In this document: positions 12,833 through 23,199 of the stretch, one piece after another
How the letters are laid out: every line of letters starts with the position of its first letter
Position numbering within the stretch: position 1 is the stretch's first letter
Source: Sipunculus nudus
Lineage: Eukaryota; Annelida; Sipuncula; Golfingiida; Sipunculidae
DNA: 64,000 nucleotides
NCBI GenBank assembly: GCA_026874595.1
Contig: CM049320.1
Location: forward strand, 44,712,714-44,776,713
Direction of reading: 5' to 3'
The notes under the pieces: generated by a model
The model's input: only the letters and a program-made list of their open reading frames with translations
What the model was told of the DNA's origin: nothing
Databases searched by the model: none
Made by a program: the position numbers and the translations under genes

Positions 12833-13779
12833 TTATATGCATGGTGTTATGGATAAAACTCTAATTGAAGCCGAGAGGTTGGCCGGAGAATTTTCGAAGA
12901 ATTTGATATGTTAAATAAAATCATTTTATATGAAAATATATATTATGCTGAACACCGCCATTTAAAGTTGCCCTCCGCGCCCGTGAATCCGCCAGTAAAG
13001 GAACCTGTTATAATGTTTTCCAGTGAGACAGTCACTGCGTTCAGTCAGTGTGTTAAACCCGGATCCCACTCCGGATCCCGGAACCCAAGAAAAATTTGTA
13101 ATTCTTAAACTCTTATGGTAATTTGTCCAGATATTTTAGCATAATCGTATCTAAAGACATATTTTATATTATGTTTGGTTAAAACATAAAAAAATAGTCT
13201 GTTTTGCAACAAAATTTGATAAAAAAAAAACACATACGGACCCTGGGGCACGGACCTCACGGATTACACGAACCCCGTTTTCTCGTTGTTTTACCATTTC
13301 TTTAGTACATACATGTATTTGACATCACGTTTAGCCATGACACATTTGTGATTTATTATTGTGCTAGTATCTGTATTTTTACATTTCTGTCTCAGTTTTT
13401 ATTCATAATTTTATATTTGCTATTTATTTCATTTGTGTAGCGTTTTAAAAAAGTATTATAATTTAAAACATTTACAAAATCATTATTTTGGAACCTGAAG
13501 TTGCTTGAAATGCAAGTAATCAACAATTCCTTTCGGTATTTATATTATTGCCAACTTTAAAATTGCATGGTTGTTATGAACGGAGCACGAAACCTGTTGT
13601 TATGTGGAAGTGCTCTGATATATCAGTCCCCCGGAGAAAAACTCTGTCCCGCCATCAAACACTCTGTGGCCATTGTGTTACCAGGCCCGAAGACACAAAG
13701 AAAAGAGGCGCCCACGGGGGAGCAAATATTAAAATTATTAATTATGCAGGTAATACGCAAATATTGCAAATAAAAGGGG

Positions 13780-13855
13780 GCCGAATCTCTTCGGACAAAC
13801 CCAGAGGAGATACGGAAAATCACAAAAATCGCCTTACGCTATTAATATATAGATT
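13780..13855 (+). repeat. second copy of the 'ttacgctattaatatatagat' repeat end
   Basis: Matches 12712-12832: 'cttcggacaaaccc', 'aaatcac', 'aaatcgccttacgctattaa'. Confidence 0.55.
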
Positions 13856-14049
13856 ATGTTTGTGTAACAACATTTTAATCTTCGATGTTAAGCACATGTA
13901 ACACGACTATATAGGGCCTTAGCCTCTGATGTTAAATAATACCATACAGCGAATATTTGATCCGACCTTTAGAATGGGCGTTTCGTTATGACTCGCATCA
14001 TGACTCCAGGCCCGTCAGTTTATTTCAGAAGCCTATGTGTCATGGCTAA

Positions 14050-14070
14050 GCCCCCCCCCCCCCCCCCCCG
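14050..14070. repeat. poly(C) tract
   Basis: About 20 consecutive C followed by GGGG. Confidence 0.9.
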
Positions 14071-14539
14071 GGGCCAGCATTTCAACAGCTTGATATTTTG
14101 CCGTTACTTTTTACACGATCCACTATTCCATTCTCCGCCAGAGGTCGCTACCGCCACGCCAACATGCCTAATCTACGAGTCTCCCGCCATATATTCCTTA
14201 AAAATAATCAATTATATCAGTAATACGTACAGCGCGTGTCTCTTTAAATGTTGTTTTTTTAATCACCCCATGACGCGGCCTTGACCTTCTTCGCCGAACT
14301 ACTTCCATGGGCAATGAGGCTGCGCTCTTGATACATCCTAGGTCAGAATCCGAATTCGGCCTAGGATTTCCGAGTGGTAGCGCCCTCAGGCGCCACCGTC
14401 ACAAGAATGAGTTCTCAATTCACGCATGCGCACTTCTCAAGCCACGTGCTTGGGTACTTAATCCTTTACAATGCTTAAAAATTGTTAACGAAACTTGGCA
14501 TATCACGTAGCCCACTTGTGTGAATAGTTCCTGGGTAAC

Positions 14540-15240
14540 ATAAGAATTACGTAATTCTTTTGCGGTTAGCGGGTAGTAGTCCCGTATGGGAACCAGTTCA
14601 CTGTTTATGTCAAGTTGGCTCCTCTAGAACCTGTCCTTGTCATCATCATTGTATGCTGCCGTCATCCATGGTTTCGCTTTTTGTTTGGTTTGAAAGTCCC
14701 TCATTGTCAGGTTTTCAGCCGATCTAATGGTAGAATCCTTAAGCTGCTTCTTTCCGCTTCCAAGAACTTCATTTCTAAACGGTCTGAAGATTGTGGAACC
14801 GTACCAGAATATGCCGTGGTTTCGTTCCTCTCTTGCCTGTTCTGTGCGCCATTCCTATTGTGTACTTAATTATTCTTTGCTCATATCCCGAATTAGTATG
14901 TTCTGTACAATAACATTTGCAACAGTATTTTTACAATTTTCAACATGTCCAATTTCACCGACACCAATAATGCGCACATTCCACTCCCTAAGATATCGTT
15001 CTTGTTTGTTACAGACTTTCAACATACCCTGCTGCATCTTTTGTATCTCTATTTCTTTCTGTTTATTTATCTCTTACACTTCGTGCAATTCTGCTTTAAT
15101 CGCTTCATCCTTTTTTTTCAAGTCCCTGTTTACTAGCTTTAGTTCTTCATTTGTTGTCTGTAGTACATTCAATCCATTTTCTATCGACTTTACGTTTTCT
15201 TTCAGAGTATTATGTTCTGTGAATAGTCCATCAAGTTGTT
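14540..15240 (-). pseudogene. LINE ORF1 (L1 ORF1p-like), C-terminal part
   Basis: Minus-strand reading from 15240 gives a heptad-rich coiled coil (QLDGLFTEHNTLKENVKSIE, then GLNVLQTTNEELKLVNRDLK). A central RRM-like core follows: REWNVRIIGVGEIGHVENCK, NTVANVIVQNIL. After a frameshift near 14880 it reads IKYTIGMAHRTGK and RHILVRFHNL. This order (coiled coil, R..N.RI.G..E, AHR.G, R.ILVRF) is that of L1-type ORF1 RNA-binding chaperones. In-frame stops and a frameshift make it a relic. It continues upstream at 17664-18014 after the inserted 2.4-kb repeat. The long + strand open frame over the same DNA is its shadow. Confidence 0.75.
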
Positions 15241-17663
15241 TTTTTTTTTTTTTTTTTTGCTCAGCTGACTTTCAGTCATGCTGGGCTATAGCGATGGGTC
15301 TTTGTCCGGCGTCCTTCCGTCTGTCCGTCCGGCCGTCCGGCCGGCCGTCTGTCCGTCCGTTAGCAAGGCACAAATCGTAACCATAGGGGCTAGGGCCATG
15401 AACCCTATGCAGTCTTAGAGGTTCTAAAAAGATCTCCTTGCAAACCTGAAATTAGGTCACTACGACCTATATTCTCGAAGTTATGGGGTGTGTTTGCACC
15501 CCCCAGAAATAATTCTTTTAGCCAAAATTTTCATCCTAAACCTTCCATCTTTCACATACAGCTCACCTACCAACAGGGGAAGAACCATAATTATTTTGAG
15601 GTCACAAGGTCAAAGGTCAAGGTCACAGAACCAACTTCTTTGAAAAGCCTCAGGATGCATTTTAAGCCAAACCTTTCATCCCAATTCTTTGATCTTTCAC
15701 ATATAGCTCATCACTAAGTGGGAGAAGAATCCTATAGATGTTGAGGTCACAAGGTCAAAGGTCAGGGTCACAGGATCCACTTCTTTGAAAAGGTTGTGGA
15801 CACATTTCAAGCTAGACCTTTCATTCCAAACCTTTCAGCACTGATATCGCTTCTCTGCCAACAGAGGAAAAGACCTGTTGATTTTGAGGTCAAAGGTCAA
15901 GTTCACAGCACCCTCTTCTTGCGTGGAGTCATTTTCAGCAAACTTTTCAATCTATACTTTCCATCCGTCATATATTGCTTACCTACCAATAGGAGAAGAA
16001 GCCTATTGATGTTGAGTTCAAAAGGTCAAAGGTCAAGGTCACAATATTGTTCTTAATGCTTGTGAACATATTTCAAGTGAAACTGTTCAACCCAAATCTC
16101 AGTCTTTCACATATGCCACATCTATGCATCACTGAATTTGATTCAAACTTCATATTTATGGGTCTTTTTGCATGAAGAAATAACTAATTGATTTTGAGGT
16201 CAGCTGGTCAGGAGGTTAAAGGTTGCAGGTCTAAGTTATTCACTCATTGGTTGCCAAGTAATTTCACCCGGCCAGATGAAAGTGGTTAGTAGTTACCCAT
16301 CATTTTGAAAGAATCCAGTTGATATGTGGGCAAAAGGCCAAGGTCATAGGTCAGGGATGTTCACAATAACTTATTTTGTAGACCATCTCTATTTTTCTTG
16401 TTTTCTTGTATATATTACCATATGGCACTCACAACTGGTACATCTCACTATGTGCCCATAATTGTCAGTGACACTTGTGATATATGACTCCCTTTTGTAT
16501 CAGCTCATGGAGTGATAAGGATATATCATTAGTGCATAACAAAAACACTGTTGCCGGAATGCTTTGGCCAGGCATTAAGACTATGAGAGTTAAGTGTTAA
16601 GTTAAGCTACTGATTTATAAAATGATGGGAACATTTTGCAGTTTATATCATGGAATCATAGCAATAAACTTAGTTTTCTAGATATCTGAATATTATTATA
16701 CAAACATCAGATATACCAGCAAGTGTTTGTTCTGATAATATGTGGGTCTGTACCTGGATTTAGGATGGCTTTATTTGATTGCAAGACTCTTAGTGATGCT
16801 TTCTGCATTTCTTTTCTTTTAGGTTTTGCAGTTTACCTACCCTGCTGACCCCATTGAATAGCAAGCTGATAATTAAAACAAATTGGACTTGCACTTTTTA
16901 CATTTGCATGTTCATAAATCTGATATGAGAGCTCTCCAGCCTGATCATTCTTTGAAGCAATTGCTACAAGTTTAGTGTCTTATTGGAGGATGTGTGACTT
17001 GTCAGAAAACCATTATGTCTGCCAGGTAGCCATTTTAGAAATCCTTTTGCCAGGATTTTCTGTGATTTTTTTATGATGTTTGGTCCCTTTTAGAGGATGT
17101 TTGTTGTTCAATTTCCGACCTGTCAGAAATCCAATATGGCCACCAGGACGCCATCTTTAAATTCCTTTAGAACATATTATCTCAAGAACTATTAAAGTGA
17201 ATGCAGTGGGATGTATAATAATGTAATCTTGCATTGGGTCAAAGATTTCTTAATAAATATGACCATCATTTATGAAAGCTCAGTACAGTTGGCTTGTATT
17301 GAATAAAATTAATATGGAAGCACCCGTTTCACAATAATTCTTTCATATAATGATTTCCTTGATCTTTTGCTATATTTTGATCTTATATGTGGCCTGTGTG
17401 GTATTCCTTTTGAGACTGACAGGTATCGAGCAAGCTGTGGGATTAGTTCCTGATAGCTCAACAACCATACATTTTGCCTCAGACCATCATTCACTATGTT
17501 TTAACCAGACATATATGATAAGAATTTATGGCAATGTAGAAAGTTTAAACAAAATTGGCATATAGGTTCTGCAACAATTTTACTAGAAGTTGTGAATTGC
17601 AGCCCATGATGTCGCGGGTCATGCTTGGCAGCTGAGCGTCATGACCCATGGGTCACTTGTTTT
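15241..17663. mobile_element. 2.4-kb interspersed repeat, copy 2, inserted in LINE ORF1
   Basis: The best-bounded copy: it splits a LINE ORF1, so its ends are visible. Plus-strand left end is an 18-nt T run then GCTCAGCTGACTTTCAGTC (15259 on). The right end is the palindrome GACCCATGGGTC (17643-17654) followed by 'acttgtttt'. GCTCAGCTG (15259-15267) and its complement CAGCTGAGC (17629-17637) form subterminal inverted repeats. Perfect AGGTCAAAGGTCA occurs at 15607, 15752, 15887 and 16023. No coding capacity. On the minus strand the flanks read AAAACAA on both sides of the insert, a plausible 7-bp target duplication after a poly(A) tail. Confidence 0.8.
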
Positions 17664-18014
17664 CAGATTATCATGCATGCCTTTAATTTCTTCTTTAATT
17701 TTTTTTTTGTAAGAGGCACTGATATTATTCATTTCTGACAATACCTGTTTCAGCTAAGCATGAATGTCAATGGCCGCCATTCTGCGTGTCCCCTCCTTTG
17801 ATTCACTTTCAGTTCCTCCTGTATTTTTACTGTCTTTGTTCACAAATTTATCCATATTACCGGCCTGCGGGATACTTTTCTTGCCTCCCTTGTTACCTCT
17901 TTGCATTTTACCACTTTTTTCCAGAGTATAGCATAGCCTTTGTGTTAATTGTGCTGCTGAGGAGAAACACGTACTCACTGGTGAACCATGTGACCGGAAG
18001 TCTCCTGTGAACAC
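17664..18014 (-). pseudogene. LINE ORF1, N-terminal part
   Basis: Upstream half of the ORF1 relic at 14540-15240. Read from about 17912, it has a basic polar N-terminus (MQRGNKGGKKSIPQAGNMDK, VNKDSKNTGGTES) typical of the disordered head of ORF1 proteins. An in-frame TAG follows IDIHA, then LKQVLSEMNNISASYKKKIK begins the coiled coil. The reading breaks exactly where the 2.4-kb repeat enters and resumes on its other side. The true start is uncertain. Confidence 0.65.
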
Positions 18015-18019
18015 ATTCT

Positions 18020-19430
18020 TAGCTTTCTGGTGACATTAATGTCAAAACTAGTCATTTTAAGCGTTTACAGAGTATATTTGCCTTGGTAATCAGCTTAAAA
18101 GAAAAATAAGGATGATTTTCTTCAAATTAAATACCAGAATGTAAGCTCACCTTAACTATTTACTTGTCACTGAATTGCTTACACTAAGTTACACTGCAAT
18201 CATACAAAAGGCTTTATATAGAATATCAAGAACAGTCAAAGGATAATTTGATTTTAACCAAAGAAGAAACAAAATGCGACACTCTTTACTAATTTTTATG
18301 TGATCCATACTACATTTTAAACGTATTAAGTATTAAAATCCACATGTATTACATTTATCACATTTGCATTGTGGAAACATAATTTGACTTCTTTATATTT
18401 ATAAACCTAAATTAGTATTACTGTTAGGTTCATACACAGAGGGTAAAATTAATATTTAATAATTCCAGTATCATTAAAGTGAACACTATGGGTTGAATTA
18501 ACAGTTCCTCTATGATTCACAAATATATATAAATTAGGACAGCCAAGGAATAAATAAGGATTCAAAGGTTTCTAATCTTGGCTGGCCCACTTTAAAATCT
18601 GACCAGATTTCAATCATGAATTCTCCAACAAATGATTGTAATCTGGACTGGCCAACATCGAAATTTTAATCTGGGCTGGTCAAATTTTAATCTGGACCAG
18701 AATCTTATCTGGGCCTCGACAGATATATAGGCCTATATGGGCTTGAGGGCTTTTGAATTGAGGGCTTTCCAAATTTTGCGTCATAAAGTGGAATCCCCTG
18801 TGCGTTTACCGCGTGCGTTCATCGCAAAATTAGAGCAGTGTTCAATATCTGCGATCAGCGGATTAGTACAGTCATTTTGTAACATGACCTCACACAAATT
18901 GCAACAAAAGCTATCCCTAGTTTTGTACCCCAGAAGGTATCCTTTTGAACATATAAAAAGTCCTAAGATATTCTCCTGGGGGAAAGTAGTAAAATTTTGG
19001 AATATCCAAAAGGCTGCCAGTAGAATCCATCAGGTTTAATTAATCAAAAGGGTATAACTATATGTAATACAACATTTTAAGGTTTTTTTGGGTCGCGGAA
19101 TACAATTCTGGTCTTTATTTGCTAATTTAAGGGCTCCCATATACTAACTGGTCTTTATTTGCACTGATATTGTAGTGATTAGATATTCAAAATGCAAAGG
19201 GATTGAGTTTAAACGGAATTGTTCTCGCACATGGTAGGGGTTGTTAGAAAGTATACTAAAACAGCCATGATTAGTCTGGTTTATGTCAAATGGCGAGACG
19301 CTTGCTTCAGAAACGCTCTAACAGGTTATTAGATGCAACTGTCAGACAAACTGCAGCACCTTCAGATACACGTGCAAAAAGGACTACTTAGCATGCACCC
19401 TGGCTTAGAACTGCGGGGGTTCTAGCTGCG
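18020..19430. other. no gene recognised; small internal duplications
   Basis: At about 18575-18710 the motif 'aatctggactggcc' and variants recur four or five times with spacing of 30-40 bp. Otherwise unique-looking AT-rich DNA. The + strand 100-codon frame at 18737 has no recognisable family. Confidence 0.4.
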
Positions 19431-19447
19431 TACAGGGTTGCCAGCGA

Positions 19448-19565
19448 TCAGGGAAAGTCAGGGAAAATATTATGTTTTTAAGGACAGGGAAAAGTCAGGG
19501 AATTTCATGAAAAGTAATGGAATTTTATTAAAAATTATGTAAATCAGGGAAAAGTCATGGAAATT
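19448..19565. repeat. short degenerate tandem repeat, 'cagggaaaagt' type
   Basis: 'cagggaaa(a)gtcagggaa' repeats about five to six times with spacers of variable length. Confidence 0.6.
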
Positions 19566-19836
19566 TTTATGGCTATGGCGACTGTAGTTGATTATCAGGT
19601 AGGAAGTCTTTTTCCTCTCATGAGCCAGCATTCAATAACTTCATACTACATTTTCATTTTACTTTCAATTAAAGTTGTGTTGTGTCTGTAGGCATAATCT
19701 CATTTCCCTTTGATTTTTGTACTTACATGTAAATTGATGATGCATAGCATTGATACACAAAATGTATACATGTAATACCATGCAACCATTAATGAAAGAC
19801 CACCTGTTTCTTAGCAGTAATACATAACTTTTCACA

Positions 19837-20032
19837 AGCGGATCCAGGGGGGGGTCCAGGGGGTCCGGACCCCCCTTTTTCATCAGAAACAACGTTTTTT
19901 AAGGGCTTCAGACAAAATTTTGCCGCCTGCCCCCCCCCCCCCCTTTTTCAGACGTGAGGACCTTTTTTAAGGGTTTTCATTTGTCCTCCTTGGTTGGACC
20001 CCCCCCTTCCTAAATCCTGGATCCGCCCCTGC
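19837..20032. mobile_element. ~0.2-kb MITE with GCGGATCCAGG inverted ends
   Basis: Left end GCGGATCCAGG at about 19839 and right end CCTGGATCCGC at about 20019-20029 are exact inverted repeats, with C/G runs and 'ttttt' blocks between them. Too short to code for anything. No clear target duplication was seen. Confidence 0.6.
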
Positions 20033-20039
20033 TAATATA

Positions 20040-23000
20040 TACTAACAAGACGACCAGAGGTCACGCGCTTGCCGGAAACACTCTAACCCAGATTGGAAGA
20101 CAGATAACCAGAACATGTCACATAGAAGACAAAGAGGAATAAAAAGAGCCATTGTTTGTAACGATTCGACCAATATTGACAAAGATACGATGGAAATAAT
20201 AATCTGACGTGTTTTCATGACTTTGACCTTGAACTTTGACCTATTTAAATACACATACAGCTTCAAGAAATCGTTCCAGTATAGGTTAGGTGAAAGTTGC
20301 AAAGTGATTCCTGGTAGACTGTGGCCTGTGGAATGCTATTATAATAGAGGTAAGAACAGCAAGAAGGCAACATTTAGGACAACTTGCAAACAGGCAGACA
20401 TATTGACAAAGTGACACAAAGTTGAGACCAGTTGACTTGACTAAGTTATGCAAGGGACAAAGGTGAAAAAAAATTAGCTTAAGTTTATGAAGATAGGACC
20501 AGAATTGACAAAGATAAGAGGAAAATAACATTTCGAAGTGTTTTGAAGTGACCGACATAATATCAAAGCGACACAAAGTAAAGACAAGAAACAATCTATC
20601 TTATGAAGAAGACATAGAGAAAAAGAAAATAAAATGTTGTTTATGAAATTTTGGTTTAAAGTTTTGGAGATATGGCCAAAATGGTAGATATGTTGTAGTG
20701 TTTCGTGTTCAGCGCCGTATACCGGCTATTGAAACTAAAACTGTAAAATCACTTTCGAGATATTAGTGTATGACATAAGATGCATCAGTTTCAAAAGAAT
20801 TCCTGCAAAACTGTGGCCTGTAGAATGCTATAAGTTAGACACAAGAACAAGCAAGAAGGCGAAATCGATGACAACTGAGTGACGGACAGACATACTGTCA
20901 AAGTGACACAAAACTGAGACCAGATGACTTGACCAAGTTTTTGAGAAGTCTCAGGGGAAGAAATTAAGCTATATTTTGTGTAATTCAGGTTTATAGTTTC
21001 GGAGATATTGTACAAAAATGATATGTTGATAAAGCTCAAGTGCAGCGCCCCCTAGCGGCCATATCCCGAAAATGAAAAACCTATTTTGAGATATTACTGT
21101 AAGACATAAGATTCACCAGTTTCAAAATGATTCCTGCAAACTGTGGCTTGTAGAATGCTAAATGAAATGACAAGCACCAGCAAGAAGGCGAAATTGAGTT
21201 CAACTGACAGATAGACAGACATACTGACAAAGTGATACAAATTTGAGAAAAGATGACAAGACCAAGTTATGAAGAAGACACAGAGGAAGATAACGAGCCT
21301 ACGTTTGTGAAAATAGAACCAATATTGACAAAGTTTTTCGACGTTTTTGCGATGACCTTGACCTTTACCTTTGACCTATATTGACCAAAAATAAAAGGCT
21401 TCCAAGACTTTTGACTTTCAATCATCCCTGAAAGATTCAGATCGATTGCTCAAAAATTGTGGCCAGGAGAGTACTGACAAACAAACTAGAGAACATAGGT
21501 CAAACGCTTGCCGGATATTGAAAATGAAATAGGTCAAGGTCAAATTATTCTTTTATGTAATGAAGAATGAACAGGAGACTAAAATGAGCAACTTTTTATT
21601 TGGATGCGACAATTTATGAACAAAAGTTGGAAGAAAATATGACATTTGGGCATGTTTGTGGCCTTGACATTTGACCTTTGACCCAATATCGAAAAAGTAC
21701 CAAATACGTCTGATGGTAATAGATATTTACCAGCAGTATCAGTTTCAGAGCGATTTCATGAAACTGGGGGCTGCGTCAGAGATAGAAATATTCGAACATT
21801 TCTAAGTTCGATAAGTTTTACCCTATATTAGGTCATCATGATTATGGCAGAATATGGCCAAATCTCCACAGGAATAAGGCCATCCTTTCTAGTTTTAGAT
21901 GCAATTATAAAATTAAAATATCATTTATAGCTTTGGAGACATGGCGCAATAATGATATATAACAGTGTTGTCAGTTCAGCGCCCCCTGGAGGTCATATAC
22001 CAAAAATGAAAAATCTTTTTCGAGGTTATACTGTCAAACATGAAATATATCAGTTTGAAAATGATTGTTGATACATTGAGGCATGTAAGGCGTCAAAAAG
22101 TGAAATATCACAAAAAACTCCTGAAGCGCCCCCTGTAGGTCATTTTGGAAAACATGAAATATAATCTTGTTACACTAACTGAACTCTACATGATGCAAAA
22201 ATCTAAATCCCTGTAGCTTTAAAAATGACAATGTTACAAAAGACATGGTAAATATGTGAAGAATATAACTTAAAATAGGTCACCGTGGTAACCGCAAAAT
22301 TAGGTCACGTGTATCCAGGAATAAGCGTATTGATTATAATTTCAGTTTCTGTGATAAAAATGTCCACATCGTTTATAGTTTTGAAGCTATTAGACAAAAA
22401 AAAACATACTTAGATCTATTTAAGCTGCAGCGCCCTCTGGTGGCTATATTTAAAAAAATGAAAAATTCGTTTCGAGATATTTCTATTTAACATATCACGT
22501 ATGAGTTTAAAAGTGATTACTTCAAAACTGGGGCCTCTAGGGCTCTAGGGGCCTCATTTATGAAATTTCGCAAAAATGTTGTACAGCGCCCCCTGGTGGC
22601 CATTTTCATAAATCTGCAGAAAATCGAGCAATTCTTAATAAACTCTACATATTGCAAAAAAACTAGACCTCCCTAGCTTTAAAAATGACAAAGTTACAAA
22701 AATATTTTTTTAAATTGAAATTTCAAGATTTTCCCCCAAAATGTGTTACCATGGTTACATAAGAAGGAGAAGAAAGCGCATTAAATGACAAATTAAAATA
22801 GCTATATTTTATGTGTTTACGAGCATTCTTGACAAAGTTATGAAGAAATAACCTATTATTAGGGGTGTCAACGACCCTGACCTTGACCTTTGACCGATTA
22901 TAACCCAAAACAATAGGCTTCTACACTGGTTGATTATGGTCTAACTGTATGAATATCAAAGCAATTTGTTCAAAATTGTGGCCTGTAGAGTGCGCACAAA

Positions 23001-23150
23001 CAGAAAGACAAACACCCAAACAGACTTACAAACTGATCAACATACTTGCCGAAATCTCTGAATCCGGCAAGCAACAAATTGATCAAAATACAGAGATTTC
23101 GGCAAGCAACAAACAGACATACGCAACTGACCAACATGCTTAAAAATAAA
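20040..23150. repeat. 3.1-kb field of degenerate repeated modules
   Basis: The same modules recur in order with heavy divergence. Examples are 'agcgccccctggtggcca', 'gaaaaat..tttcgagatatt', 'cagtttcaaaa.gattcctg', 'aaactgtggcctgtagaatg', 'acaagcaagaaggcgaaat', 'ctgacaaagtgacacaaa', and 'gaccttgacctttgacc'. Module starts fall near 20240, 20710, 21040, 21980, 22430 and 22585. No coding frame runs through it. It contains several CTCF-like and DR1-like motifs described in the findings. Confidence 0.65.
23046..23105. other. 15-bp perfect inverted repeat (hairpin)
   Basis: TTGCCGAAATCTCTG (23046-23060) and CAGAGATTTCGGCAA (23091-23105) can form a stem with a 30-nt loop. 'ggcaagcaacaaa' is also directly repeated at both sides, so it arose by a local duplication/inversion. 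Confidence 0.7.
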
Positions 23151-23199
23151 ACAAAAACATGTACTCAAGTACATGAGTCTGCACAGGTAACAAAGTACA

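Noticed and set aside
14727-15380. 217-codon + strand open frame rich in Phe/Ser/Cys
   Set aside because: It is the antisense shadow of the LINE ORF1 relic, whose minus-strand reading shows coiled-coil and RNA-binding motifs, and it runs into the T tract of the inserted repeat.
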